Below, piece after piece: positions 23,553 through 31,659 of a DNA stretch of 42,443 nt. Position 1 is the first letter of the stretch. Each line of letters opens with the position of its first letter. Both the position numbers and the translations under genes were made by a program. A model generated the notes under the pieces. That model had not been told where the DNA came from and made no database searches. It saw only the letters and a program-made list of their open reading frames with translations. Origin of the DNA: a virus; the IMG/VR virus record IMGVR_UViG_3300036832_001089, positions 1 to 42,443 of that record. One strand, given 5' to 3'.

Positions 23553-25733
23553 GTGCCACTGGTCGATCAATTTGGCCGGACCATCGACAACCGCACGCCG
23601 ATCGAGCGGGCGGCGGCGCGCGAGCGGGCCGAGCCGGTGCCTGCGCAGCCGTTGCGCCATGCCGCCGAGCAAAAGGTGGCGTTTGCCCAGAAGACGCTCG
23701 ACAGCTACCAGAACTTCGTCAGCCACACCGGCTTTGGCACCGACAACGTCAACAGCTTTGGCGGCTACGGTTTTTACCCGATCACCCGTCTGCGGATCAT
23801 CCTCGACTGGGCGTTCCGGAGTTCCTGGGTGTGCCGCGTCGCCTGCGAGGCCGTCGCCGAGGACATGACCAGGGAAGGCTTTGATCTCGGCAGCGAGATC
23901 GATCCCGACGCCAGCCAGGAGATCTACGCCGCCTTCGATCAAACTTACGCGGTGTGGGACCGCCTCGCCGAAGCCATCACATGGTCGCGGCTGTATGGCG
24001 GTGCGGGCATCTACATCATGATCGACGGGCAAAAGCCCGACACGCCATTGCGCCCCGAGACGGTCGGGCCGGACCAGTTCACCGGGCTCTTGCCGTTGGA
24101 CCGCTGGCTCGTGCAGCCCACCCTGAACGAACTCGTTACCGACAAGGCCAGCGCCTCGTTTGGCCGCCCGAAATACTACACGACGGTCGGCGACACGCCG
24201 TTGCCGGGCAACACCAAGATCCACCACACGCGGTTCCTGCGGTTTGACGGCGCGAAGCTGCCGTATTACCAGCGGCTCTCCGAGAACATGTGGGACATGT
24301 CGGTATTGGAGCCGATCTGGGACCGGCTTCTGGCCTTCGACATGACGACGGCCTCGACCGCGCAACTGGTCAACCGCGCCAGCCTCAGAACGCTCGCCAT
24401 CGAGAAGTGGAAGGAAACGGTCGGGACCGGCGGCTCGATGCTGGAAGCCCAGCTTGCCGCGATTGAATGGCTGCGCCGCACACAAGTTAACGAAGGCATC
24501 ACGATCATCGACAGCCAGGACCGCCTCGAATACGCCTCCTATTCGTTTGTCGGGCTCGACGCCGTCCTGATCCAGATGGTGCAGCAACTGGCCGGGGCGT
24601 TGGGCATCCCGCTTGTGAGGTTCTTTGGTCAGTCACCGGCCGGGCTCAACAGCACGGGCGAAAGCGACTGGCGCAACTACTACGACATGATCCGCACGAC
24701 GCAGCAGCGGCGGCTCTACACCAAAGTGGATTTTATCCTCGACTGCGTCGCCCGCTCGCTGCGCATCAAACTGCCCAAGGGCTTTACGTGGAGCTTCAAT
24801 CCGCTGTGGCAGTTGCAGGATGCCGAGAAATCCTCGATCGCCTCGCAGATCACGCAGACCGTGCTGAGCGCCTATGAGGCGGGCGTCCTGCCCAACAGCG
24901 CCATCGTCTTGAAGGAACTCAAGCAGCAGGCCCAGAAGACGAATATCTGGACCAACATCACCGAGGAGGAGATCACCGCTGCTGAGAATGCGCCACCGCA
25001 AGTGCCCGGCATGCCGGGGATGGGCGGCGCTGGCATGCCGCCCGGTATGCCGGGGAATGCACCGGGCGGCATGTCGCAACCGGGTGGCCAACAAGGCCAG
25101 CCCGATCAGTTCCTGCCCGGCGGCTCGCCTCCTGCGTCATCTGGACCGGTGGATTCGGGGGGCGTTGCCATCGGTGCAGTGGGGGAAGGGCCGGATGACA
25201 ATATCCGGTCCTTTCTTCCCCGTCGCGGGTTTCTGCCCGGCGGCCATGGCGAGGATACGCCCGCCCCAGCACGGCGCGGTCATGGCAAGCCGATCTTCCA
25301 CGTCTACTACAACCGCGACGAGGATCTGCCAGGGCGGCAGATCAAGTTCCTGGGGCACGACATCGTCATCGAGCGCGAGAAGGGCGAGCCGCGCCCCGAA
25401 GGCTCGTCGCAGGGCGCGGTCATGGCGGTGCCTTACGGGCATTTCCCCGGCACCCGCGCCAATGACGGCGACGCGTTGGACTGCTTTGTCGGCGATGCCG
25501 CGGACAGCAACCGCGTCTTTGTCATCGATCAGGTCAATCCCGACACCCGCGAATTCCATCAGCCAAAGGTGTTCCTGGGCTTCCGCAACAGCGACACGGT
25601 GCTCGACGCGTTCAACAAGTTCTATGCCGATGGGCGCGGCCCGCAGCGCTTTGGCAGCGGCAAGGAATACACCTTGCGCGATTTTGCCAAGTGGCTCGAC
25701 CGCTTCCGCATCCGGGCAGCTTCATCAGCATGA
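23553..25733 (+). CDS. Portal protein (DUF1073-like) fused to an inorganic-pyrophosphatase-like domain
   Basis: 726 aa, longer than usual portals. Residues ~1-480 look like a DUF1073-type portal (FRSSWVCRVACEAVAEDMTR, ITWSRLYGGAGIYIMIDGQ, GALGIPLVRFFGQSPAGLNS, ESDWRNYYDMI). A Pro/Gly/Met-rich linker follows. The last ~150 residues (IFHVYYNRDEDLPGRQIKFL, YGHFPGTRANDGDALDCFVG, KEYTLRDFAKWL) resemble the InPase-like domain known from phage and mobile-element polyvalent proteins, with acidic residues suited to metal binding. The portal forms the DNA entry ring. Whether the added domain is cut off by the head protease is unknown. GTG start with TAAGGAA. Confidence 0.83.
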   Translation: MPLVDQFGRTIDNRTPIERAAARERAEPVPAQPLRHAAEQKVAFAQKTLDSYQNFVSHTGFGTDNVNSFGGYGFYPITRLRIILDWAFRSSWVCRVACEAVAEDMTREGFDLGSEIDPDASQEIYAAFDQTYAVWDRLAEAITWSRLYGGAGIYIMIDGQKPDTPLRPETVGPDQFTGLLPLDRWLVQPTLNELVTDKASASFGRPKYYTTVGDTPLPGNTKIHHTRFLRFDGAKLPYYQRLSENMWDMSVLEPIWDRLLAFDMTTASTAQLVNRASLRTLAIEKWKETVGTGGSMLEAQLAAIEWLRRTQVNEGITIIDSQDRLEYASYSFVGLDAVLIQMVQQLAGALGIPLVRFFGQSPAGLNSTGESDWRNYYDMIRTTQQRRLYTKVDFILDCVARSLRIKLPKGFTWSFNPLWQLQDAEKSSIASQITQTVLSAYEAGVLPNSAIVLKELKQQAQKTNIWTNITEEEITAAENAPPQVPGMPGMGGAGMPPGMPGNAPGGMSQPGGQQGQPDQFLPGGSPPASSGPVDSGGVAIGAVGEGPDDNIRSFLPRRGFLPGGHGEDTPAPARRGHGKPIFHVYYNRDEDLPGRQIKFLGHDIVIEREKGEPRPEGSSQGAVMAVPYGHFPGTRANDGDALDCFVGDAADSNRVFVIDQVNPDTREFHQPKVFLGFRNSDTVLDAFNKFYADGRGPQRFGSGKEYTLRDFAKWLDRFRIRAASSA

Positions 25734-25783
25734 GGCTAGCTTGGCGGCCCTACGTCCACCACCGTCTCATGAGGAGAATGGCG

Positions 25784-26017
25784 ATGAGCGATCCGCATCC
25801 CCCGCCGCATCCAGACCAGACACCGCAACCGCAGCCGGAAACTCCGCCGACACCGGCCCCGGCCCCCGAGCCGGAAGAGAAGGAAGACGAGGAGGAGCAC
25901 AAGGCCCGCGACGGCTCGCACGGGCTCCGGGCGGCCAAACGAGGCGGGAGGATGTCGATCTGGGACGGCGACGATGACGACTACGACGATCTGCCGCTGT
26001 TCAGCTCGCTGAAGTAG
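25784..26017 (+). CDS. Proline-rich acidic protein
   Basis: 77 aa, of low complexity: an N-terminal Pro/Gln/His-rich half and a C-terminal acidic half (EEKEDEEEHKARD, DGDDDDYDDLPLF). EEEHKARDGSHG faintly recalls the HKRDEGGKF box of later proteins but lacks its core. GAGGAG is well placed before ATG 25784. It may be a scaffold-like or decoration factor; no family is recognised. Confidence 0.5.
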   Translation: MSDPHPPPHPDQTPQPQPETPPTPAPAPEPEEKEDEEEHKARDGSHGLRAAKRGGRMSIWDGDDDDYDDLPLFSSLK

Positions 26018-26025
26018 CCCTCGCG

Positions 26026-26181
26026 ATGGGCACGACCGCGCTGATCCTTGTCGTCGCCGCTCTGATCCTGGCCTTGATCGAGGCCTTCGAGCCGTGGCAG
26101 CGGCCATGGGTGCGCCCGCATCTCGGCTGGCTCGCGATGGCGGCCTATTTTGGCTCGCTCTTGGCGGGGATACATCTCTGA
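26026..26181 (+). CDS. Small two-pass membrane protein
   Basis: 51 aa: MGTTALILVVAALILALIEA, a short FEPWQRPWVRPHLG turn, then WLAMAAYFGSLLAGIHL. Two hydrophobic segments around a Trp/Arg-rich loop form a hairpin topology seen in small phage membrane proteins, including class II holins, but lysis genes are not nearby. It ends two bases before the next ATG. Confidence 0.55.
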   Translation: MGTTALILVVAALILALIEAFEPWQRPWVRPHLGWLAMAAYFGSLLAGIHL

Positions 26182-26183
26182 CC

Positions 26184-26597
26184 ATGCGGGAACTCGATGA
26201 TAACGATCCACGCCTGATCGCCGCGGCCGATCTGCTGCTGGAGGCGCTCCAGCCGTTTGTCGGCCAGCATTTCGACGCGGGCAGGCTGGATGAAGTGTGC
26301 GATCTGGTGCAGCAGCACCGTATCGCCTTCCGGCGCGCCTACGACGCCGATTTCCCGCCTTTGGTGCCGTTTGTGCTGCCGTCGATCCGCTTTATCCACT
26401 TTGTGCGGGCCGATATCGACGACCGCGAGATCCGCATCCAGTTGCGCAATCTCCTCGTGCAGCTTTCCCGGCGTGGCCCCGGTGTCCTGCCCCCGGCGAT
26501 CGAGATCGTCCGGGCAGTCAAGCAGTGCTGGCCGCGTTACCAGCCGCCGGTCGAGGAATTCCGTGCCGATCCCTTGATGAGGCAGAGGCTGAATTGA
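26184..26597 (+). CDS. Hypothetical helical protein of the head module
   Basis: 137 aa, mainly helical (DPRLIAAADLLLEALQPF, LDEVCDLVQQHRIAFRRAY), with PLVPFVLPSIRFIHFVRADI in the middle. No motif is recognised. Its TGA overlaps the TTG start of the next gene, implying coupled translation in the head operon. A neck or adaptor-like role is possible from position only. Confidence 0.55.
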   Translation: MRELDDNDPRLIAAADLLLEALQPFVGQHFDAGRLDEVCDLVQQHRIAFRRAYDADFPPLVPFVLPSIRFIHFVRADIDDREIRIQLRNLLVQLSRRGPGVLPPAIEIVRAVKQCWPRYQPPVEEFRADPLMRQRLN

Positions 26598-28486
26598 CGA
26601 TCCGCGTCCACCTCCACGATCGCCACGGTCACCGTCTCCTCGACCAGGGCGCGGAAGGCAGTCCGGGCTCGCCCGGTACGGCCTATGGTGGGCATCAGCG
26701 GCGGGCGCAGCGGCCGGACAAGCCGCCAGTGGTCAGGGCGGGTAGTTTTACCGTCGATGATCCGCAGCAGCAATCGCCGCAGGGGATGACGCATCAACTG
26801 GCCGCAAAGCAGCACACCGCCGCGGCGCAGCAGCATGTCGGGCTCAATTACGGCCAGCAGAACCCGATCTCCCGTGCCCACACCGAGGCGGCCAAGGCAC
26901 ACAAGACGGCGCACGGCCTCTTAGGCAAGCCGGGCTATGAGCAATCGGCACACTGGGCGAACAGTGCGACCGAGCACGCCCGTAACCTGTCGAAATCGCC
27001 ACAGCAGCCCCAGCAACCGCAGCCCCGGCAACCGGCGCAGGATTACGGCACTGCCGAAGGGGCGGCCAAGCGGCAGCAGGGCGGCGGCGGTAATCCGATA
27101 GAGGCGCACCGCAAGGCGCATGCCTTTCACAAGGCGCAAGGCATTGCCGGGAAGCCAGGACACGGCGCGGCGGCGGCGTTGCACCAGCATGCCGGGATGA
27201 TGCATGCCAGCCCCAATCCGATCTACCGCTCGCGGGCTAATCCGATCTCCGAGCGGGCCTGGGCCGCCTCGAAGGGGCTGGGCTACACGCAGGACGCGGC
27301 CTCGCCCAAGGCTCCCGGTACGCCAAAACCGCCGATGCCGCCCACGCCGCCAAAGCCCAAAGCCCCGCCGAAGCCCAAAGCCGCCGCACCACCGAAGCCG
27401 CCAGCGGCTCCAAAGCCGCCGCCACCGCCCAAACCGCCAGCCCCCGGGCAGCAAAAGCCCAGCGCCCCTGGTGCGGGCTTGGCCAAGGCGAGCGGCGCAG
27501 TGCAAGGCGTCGCCGAAACCGGGCACGGTTTTATCCAGGGCCTCAACGCGATCCAGCGCTGGGGCGAGAACTTGCGCCAGAACGACAGCGGCACGTCTTT
27601 GGGGGCACGCCGCGCCGCCTCGCGCCGCCGTCACATCCAGGCCGAGGATGACGCCAAAAAGCGGCGCTCGTGGTTCCCCAGCAGACGCTCGATCGACGCG
27701 TGGTTCTACGATTTCGACGAGAGCAAGGTTAACCGGGGGGCGAAGGGCTCTGGCAAAGGCGGTCAGTTCCTGCCCAAGGGGCAAGGCGGCGGCGGCGCGA
27801 TCGAAGGCAAGGAGGGCGAAAGCGGGGGCGAGGCCAAGAAGAAGCCGCCGATCCAAGGCGATCTCAGCAAGCAGCCGCAATCTGACCGGCAAGACATCCA
27901 CGATATGGATGACCTCTACGACAAAGCCAAAAAAGACGAGGCGGGCTTTGTCCAGAACATCAGGGACATCGCGGGCGAGACCGGGAGCGAAGCGATCTTT
28001 ACGCCCCCGGAGCACGCCGAGCCAGGGACCACGCTGAAGAAGCGGGAATCGGCGGAGCGCAAGCTAAAGGAAGGCGATGTTGGTGATCCTTCAGGACTGC
28101 GGGATATTCTGCGGGCGACGGTGCTGTCGGAAAATTCCGAGGCGTCGCGCAACAGCGCCACTGCCTTTATCGAAAAGCACTGGGATGACATCGTCAAGGT
28201 GAAGGATCGCATGGTCAATCCGGCACCGGGCGGCTATCGCGATATCCTGATCAATTTCCGCACGCCGAGCGGATTGATCTCCGAAGTTCAGTTCAATTCG
28301 CCGCGCGTGCTTGAAACAAAGCTGGGGGAGGGCCATCGTATCTATGAGAAGCTGCGAGATCTGAAAGTGGAAAAAGAAACGCGCCCGAGCCGCGAGCTTG
28401 ACGACGAGATTTCCACGCTGGAACGTCGCAGCGAGGAAGTGTACGGCGCGGCTTATCGCGCCGATGGCAATGGGCACTGGGCATGA
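26594..28486 (+). CDS. Multidomain virion-type protein with RelA/SpoT-like C-terminal domain
   Basis: 630 aa from a TTG that overlaps the previous stop. Begins with the alternating-His strand TIRVHLHDRH. Residues ~60-240 are His/Ala/Gln-rich helical repeats (AAKQHTAAAQQHVGLNYGQQ, AHRKAHAFHKAQGIAGKPGH). A Pro/Lys linker follows, then the shared tag DESKVNRGAKGSGKGGQF (375-392). The last ~170 residues resemble a RelA/SpoT nucleotidyltransferase: GLRDILRATVLS, VKDRMVNPAPGGYRDILI, EVQFN and LGEGHRIYEKL. Such domains make alarmones or act as toxins. It is likely a delivered effector; catalysis is unproven. Confidence 0.65.
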   Translation: MTIRVHLHDRHGHRLLDQGAEGSPGSPGTAYGGHQRRAQRPDKPPVVRAGSFTVDDPQQQSPQGMTHQLAAKQHTAAAQQHVGLNYGQQNPISRAHTEAAKAHKTAHGLLGKPGYEQSAHWANSATEHARNLSKSPQQPQQPQPRQPAQDYGTAEGAAKRQQGGGGNPIEAHRKAHAFHKAQGIAGKPGHGAAAALHQHAGMMHASPNPIYRSRANPISERAWAASKGLGYTQDAASPKAPGTPKPPMPPTPPKPKAPPKPKAAAPPKPPAAPKPPPPPKPPAPGQQKPSAPGAGLAKASGAVQGVAETGHGFIQGLNAIQRWGENLRQNDSGTSLGARRAASRRRHIQAEDDAKKRRSWFPSRRSIDAWFYDFDESKVNRGAKGSGKGGQFLPKGQGGGGAIEGKEGESGGEAKKKPPIQGDLSKQPQSDRQDIHDMDDLYDKAKKDEAGFVQNIRDIAGETGSEAIFTPPEHAEPGTTLKKRESAERKLKEGDVGDPSGLRDILRATVLSENSEASRNSATAFIEKHWDDIVKVKDRMVNPAPGGYRDILINFRTPSGLISEVQFNSPRVLETKLGEGHRIYEKLRDLKVEKETRPSRELDDEISTLERRSEEVYGAAYRADGNGHWA

Positions 28487-28770
28487 AAACCCGCAGATTT
28501 CGCGTAAAACCACCGCAGCAGGATGCTGAACCGTTTGAGGCGCGGATCGAGCTTGATCCGCTGCGTGTCGTGTCAAACCGCAGTGGTGAATGGGCCGATG
28601 ATCCAAAGCTGAATTTTTATGATCTGATCATGCCCGAGCAAGGCCCCTTATACGAATGGGATGTCGAAAAGCTCGCGGACGACGACGACGACGACGAGAC
28701 GCAGACCGACGAGACCGAGACGCAGACCGCGACCGACGACAAATTCCTGCCGCAACGGCATCGCCGCTAG
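28483..28770 (+). CDS. Acidic protein, possible partner of the RelA/SpoT-like protein
   Basis: 95 aa. ATG overlaps the stop of the RelA/SpoT-like gene (ATGA), so the two are co-translated. The N-terminal 60 residues look folded (EPFEARIELDPLRVVSNRSG, NFYDLIMPEQGPLYEWDVEK); the end is a run of Asp, Glu and Thr. Toxin-antitoxin partners are often paired like this, and an acidic tail could mask an active site, but this is inference. Confidence 0.58.
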   Translation: MKTRRFRVKPPQQDAEPFEARIELDPLRVVSNRSGEWADDPKLNFYDLIMPEQGPLYEWDVEKLADDDDDDETQTDETETQTATDDKFLPQRHRR

Positions 28771-29040
28771 CGGCCCTAGGAAGCCCGCTGGTGCGCCAAA
28801 GCGTCCGGCGGCTCCCCCACTACCAGAAAAACCGTTTAGGCCATTCCTAGGGCTTCCCTGCCGCCCCTGCGTCGGGCTGCCCTGTCATCATTATTTCGCC
28901 ATTCGCTGGTATGCGGCACCGTCCCGCTGCTGTGTCGGTGTCCGCAGAGGGCGGGTCATCAAGGGCCAACCCCCCTTGGTGATTGGGTGGGAGACTACCA
29001 GCGCGGCAGGGTTGGTGCTGCGCGCCCCACAACTGCAACA
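28771..29040 (+). other. Gene-free, GC-rich structured region
   Basis: No convincing gene is seen between 28771 and 29086. The frame through it is open but has no start signal and encodes Pro/Arg/Cys-rich junk. GGAAGCCC (28779-28786) pairs with GGGCTTCC (28850-28857), and GCGCGGCA and TGCTGCGC near 29001-29023 can form another stem. The section ends in an intrinsic terminator, so a structured 5'-leader or small RNA is possible. Confidence 0.35.
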
Positions 29041-29067
29041 AACGCCTTGTATTATCAGGCGTTTTTT
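29041..29067 (+). terminator. Rho-independent terminator
   Basis: AACGCCT (29041-29047) and AGGCGTT (29057-29063) form a 7-bp stem around TGTATTATC, and the T-run extends to 29067. It lies only 20 bases ahead of a TTG start with a strong ribosome site, so it may act as an attenuator for the following gene. Confidence 0.82.
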
Positions 29068-29086
29068 CAATCCAGAGGAGGAGCCA

Positions 29087-29674
29087 TTGGCTGCCGTCGA
29101 AATCACTATTAGTGGCGTCTTGTACGACAAGTACAACCGCACACAACAGAACGTCGTCCTATTCGGGGAAGCAAGCCTCACGGGGCTACATGTCGGTGGC
29201 GGGCCGATGCCGCCGGGCGGCGGTGGCGGGCCGGTTGATCCCGGTTATGGTCAGCCAACGCCGCCGGGGCAGATTTGGGGCGGGCGTCCACCCTCGGGTG
29301 GTGGTTGGCCGGGATGGGGACCAGCGCCACCCTGGTATCCAGGGCATCCTGAGCACCCGATTCCGCCGACTGTCTGGCCACAGCCTCCTGGCGGTGGTGG
29401 CGGTGGCGGACAGCCGCCGCTCGGCACGTGGGGAGGAGACAGTCCGTGGCCCGGCTATGCCACGCCGCCGATCTACATTCCGCCTCTGCCGCCGGATACC
29501 ACTCCACCAAGCCCCGGCGACCCGACCACCCCGTTGCCGCCTCCGCAAGGCAGCCCGGGCTGGCCGGTGCAGGGGATCGTGCCACCGCCTTACATCGTGG
29601 TCATGTACCCCGGCGTCGGTCCGGTCATTGTCGCGCCACCCGAAACCAGTGCGACAACTCCCCCGACGAGCTAG
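29087..29674 (+). CDS. Gly/Pro-rich protein, probable virion component
   Basis: 195 aa. TTG start preceded by AGAGGAGGAG at good spacing. The first ~45 residues form a beta-like domain (AAVEITISGVLYDKYNRTQQ, VVLFGEASLTGLHV). The rest is low-complexity Gly/Pro/Trp/Tyr sequence (PPGGGGGPVDPGYGQPTPPG) and ends PPETSATTPPTS. Such extended tails occur in structural or cell-surface binding proteins. No named family is recognised. It lies between a terminator and a 13-bp hairpin, so it may form its own transcript. Confidence 0.6.
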   Translation: MAAVEITISGVLYDKYNRTQQNVVLFGEASLTGLHVGGGPMPPGGGGGPVDPGYGQPTPPGQIWGGRPPSGGGWPGWGPAPPWYPGHPEHPIPPTVWPQPPGGGGGGGQPPLGTWGGDSPWPGYATPPIYIPPLPPDTTPPSPGDPTTPLPPPQGSPGWPVQGIVPPPYIVVMYPGVGPVIVAPPETSATTPPTS

Positions 29675-29688
29675 ACGCATATTAGGTG

Positions 29689-29719
29689 CTACGCAGCCCT
29701 GGTCTTCAGGGCTGCGTAG
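29689..29719 (+). terminator. Perfect 13-bp hairpin after the Gly/Pro-rich gene
   Basis: CTACGCAGCCCTG (29689-29701) and CAGGGCTGCGTAG (29707-29719) pair perfectly around a 5-base loop. TCTCGCGG follows rather than a T-run, so this may be a Rho-linked end, an RNA-stability element or a processing site. Confidence 0.55.
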
Positions 29720-29735
29720 TCTCGCGGCTTGCATT

Positions 29736-29948
29736 TTGACGTTTCACTCACCGGACGGCTCCGAGCTTTTGGTGCAGTCGGACATCATTAGAGTTATCCG
29801 ACCGATTACCTCGGCGCATCGCGAACACGTCGCCCCCGGCACCAATGCTGTGTTGTATCTGGGCGTGCGGCAGGCCGGTTTTGCTGTCATCGAAACCGCC
29901 GCGACGGTATTGCAGATGGTCCGCGACTGCAAAGAGGAGCATCGCTAA
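29736..29948 (+). CDS. Small hypothetical protein
   Basis: 70 aa (TFHSPDGSELLVQSDIIRVI, NAVLYLGVRQAGFAVIET), beta-rich with a helical end and clear protein-like character. Starts at TTG 29736, without a clear ribosome site, 17 bases after a strong hairpin. Its TAA overlaps the ATG of the next gene. The order of small strands recalls short phage beta-proteins but no family can be named. Confidence 0.5.
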   Translation: MTFHSPDGSELLVQSDIIRVIRPITSAHREHVAPGTNAVLYLGVRQAGFAVIETAATVLQMVRDCKEEHR

Positions 29949-30226
29949 TGATTGCGCCCCGCCGTGCTTATTATTATTTGGATTTGCTGAGGCGGATGAA
30001 CATCCCTGTGCGCCTCACCTTGCCTACCACGATGACGGGCGGCATCGGAACCGTCTGGGACAACGGCACGACGCAGTGGGACACCAGTGGCGCTCGCAGC
30101 GGCGATCCCCCTACCTACTGGGACAATCATCTGGGCGCTGGTATTCGTTATGACATCGTGTGGTCGCGCGACCGGGTGCTGGCGGCCTCGCGCGTGTCCT
30201 CGCCGGTAAACCTGCCAACCGGGTGA
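29948..30226 (+). CDS. Hypothetical head-module protein
   Basis: 92 aa, beginning MIAPRRAYYYLDLLRRMNIP, then a Thr/Gly/Trp-rich stretch (GTVWDNGTTQWDTSGA, PPTYWDNHLG). No family is recognised. Its stop overlaps the GTG of the MuF-like gene. Trp/Gly-rich short proteins at this place are often small virion components. Confidence 0.55.
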   Translation: MIAPRRAYYYLDLLRRMNIPVRLTLPTTMTGGIGTVWDNGTTQWDTSGARSGDPPTYWDNHLGAGIRYDIVWSRDRVLAASRVSSPVNLPTG

Positions 30227-31011
30227 ACGTGAGCCTCGCCTTTGCCGATATCCGTCTGACGGCCCGGCAGCGCCGTCGCGAGGCCGAACACTTTGCCCGC
30301 GTGCAGAACGCGCAGGCGAACTACCAAGCGCAACTTCGCCGCATCGCCCGGCAAGTGGGTGACATCATCCGGGCCTATCCGGTCGGCGATCCGGCGGCGG
30401 TGGCGGCCCTGCAATCTCTGTTGCGCGATTACGCGCAGTTATTGCGGCCTTGGGCCTATGCGGCGGCGGCCCGGATGATCGCCGAAGTGATGCGGCGGGA
30501 CGAGACCGCGTGGTTTCGCCATGCCGCGATGATCGGCGTCGAACTCAAGCGCGAGATGCTGGGGCCGGGGCCGTTGGGCGAGACGATGCGGCGATTGGTC
30601 GAGGATCAGGTGGCCTTGATCACGTCGATCCCGATCGACGCCGGTAGGGACGTGCAACAAAAAAGTCGAGAGTACTGGTCGGGCGGCATCCGCTACGACG
30701 AACTGCGCGACTATATCTTTCAGCGCGCGCCGGTCACGGTCAACCGCGCCACGTTGATCGCCCGCACCGAAACTGCCAAGACAGCCTCGGCGGTAACGCA
30801 GTCGCGGGCGCAGTTTGTCGGCTCGACGCATTACGTGTGGACATCGGTCAGGGACCGGGACGTGCGGCGGCTACACAAGTTATTGCATGGCACCGTGCAG
30901 GCTTGGGACGATCCGCCGGTTGCCGAAGAGAATGGCGACCGGCATCATCCTGGCAATTTCCCAAATTGTCGGTGCTTTGCCACGCCGATCCTGCCGGATG
31001 TCATCACATGA
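30223..31011 (+). CDS. MuF/SPP1 gp7-like head morphogenesis protein
   Basis: 262 aa. The C-terminal half has the MuF pattern: ARTETAKTASAVTQSRAQF, then HYVWTSVRDRDVRRLHKLLHG, VQAWDDPP, and HHPGNFPNCRCFATP, with a conserved Arg, His, Asp and Cys arrangement. Such minor capsid proteins are carried within the head and may be ejected with DNA; in temperate Gram-positive phages they are known to carry toxin domains. GTG at 30223 overlaps the previous stop; GTG at 30229 is also possible. The tagged proteins follow directly. Confidence 0.83.
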   Translation: MNVSLAFADIRLTARQRRREAEHFARVQNAQANYQAQLRRIARQVGDIIRAYPVGDPAAVAALQSLLRDYAQLLRPWAYAAAARMIAEVMRRDETAWFRHAAMIGVELKREMLGPGPLGETMRRLVEDQVALITSIPIDAGRDVQQKSREYWSGGIRYDELRDYIFQRAPVTVNRATLIARTETAKTASAVTQSRAQFVGSTHYVWTSVRDRDVRRLHKLLHGTVQAWDDPPVAEENGDRHHPGNFPNCRCFATPILPDVIT

Positions 31012-31385
31012 GCGTCCACATCCATTTTCACGACGCTTTTAGCGAGAGCGATCACCCGCGCGACGAAGGCGGCCAGTTCACCAGTGGCGGCGGGGCTGCG
31101 CCAAAACCGCATCGCCGCGACGCCCCGGTCAAGAAGCTCATGGAAGATCCGCGCGGCTGGTCCTTTATGGAGGACGCGGACGGCAATACATGGTTCTGGT
31201 CGGAGAAGAGCGGCGGCGCGTGGCGGCCTCGACCGGGCAACAAGCCGATCGGCGGCGAGGGCTGGTACGATTACAGCAAAGTTCTCTCGCAGGAGCGGGC
31301 GACATCGAAAACCGACACAACCGGTGTCACCCGCCACAAGCAGGCTCAGGCTCGCGCTAAGCGGATCATCCCGCGCCAGCGCTAG
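31008..31385 (+). CDS. Tagged small virion-type protein
   Basis: 125 aa. It starts with the alternating-His strand SVHIHFHDAF and then the tag ESDHPRDEGGQFTSGGG (12-28), the same combination found in the topoisomerase and peptidase genes. The remaining ~95 residues (GWSFMEDADGNTWFWSEKSG, GEGWYDYSKVLS) are small, Trp-rich and unrecognised, ending in a basic tail. The ATG overlaps the MuF stop (ATGA). Likely carried in the virion with the MuF protein; function unknown. Confidence 0.66.
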   Translation: MSVHIHFHDAFSESDHPRDEGGQFTSGGGAAPKPHRRDAPVKKLMEDPRGWSFMEDADGNTWFWSEKSGGAWRPRPGNKPIGGEGWYDYSKVLSQERATSKTDTTGVTRHKQAQARAKRIIPRQR

Positions 31386-31659
31386 CGGGCTCCGGACGAT
31401 CAATGCGGAAAACTGTTAGCGATGGCTTGCCGTCCCATAATGTCACTTCTGCGGTAGCGGCGAGATATTCTTTGATTTGGCCGCGCTTGCCTGTGCGAAC
31501 ATACCAACCACCAGCATCCTTGCGTGGCACATAGTGGCGTGCGTTGCGGCGATACCATGGTTGAACCATGATGGGGATATTGCCGTGAATGCTGGTTTCA
31601 TCGATTAGCGCGTCCGTGACGGGAATCGTTTGGTAGGTGAAGGTTGGGAAATCGGTCAT
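31366..31659 (-). CDS. Hypothetical protein of the minus-strand island
   Basis: 97 aa (TDFPTFTYQTIPVTDALIDE, IMVQPWYRRNARHYVPRKDA, GKRGQIKEYLAATAEVTLWD). Beta-rich and basic. It starts with an ATG that overlaps the stop of the upstream gene (ATGA) and converges with the plus-strand gene ending at 31385, overlapping it by 20 bases. No family is recognised. An early, anti-host or regulatory role would fit the island's own promoter. Confidence 0.6.
   Translation of the reverse strand: MTDFPTFTYQTIPVTDALIDETSIHGNIPIMVQPWYRRNARHYVPRKDAGGWYVRTGKRGQIKEYLAATAEVTLWDGKPSLTVFRIDRPEPASAGAG

Noticed and set aside
23520-24587. 355-codon minus-strand frame over the portal gene
   Set aside because: Antisense shadow of the portal; no start signals or recognisable domain.
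25784-26017. Another member of the RDEGGKF tag set
   Set aside because: EEEHKARDGSHG only loosely resembles the box and lacks the Gly-Lys/Gln-Phe/Trp end; no cargo domain follows.
26026-26181. Holin gene
   Set aside because: Two membrane segments fit, but no endolysin or spanin is nearby and similar tiny membrane proteins occur throughout the window.
26921-28015. 364-codon minus-strand frame over the RelA/SpoT-like gene
   Set aside because: Shadow of low-complexity Pro/Ala/Lys coding; product is Arg/Ala/Gly-rich without motifs.
28661-29086. N-terminal extension of the Gly/Pro-rich protein
   Set aside because: The frame is open, but an intrinsic terminator and a strong ribosome site before TTG 29087 point to the shorter gene.
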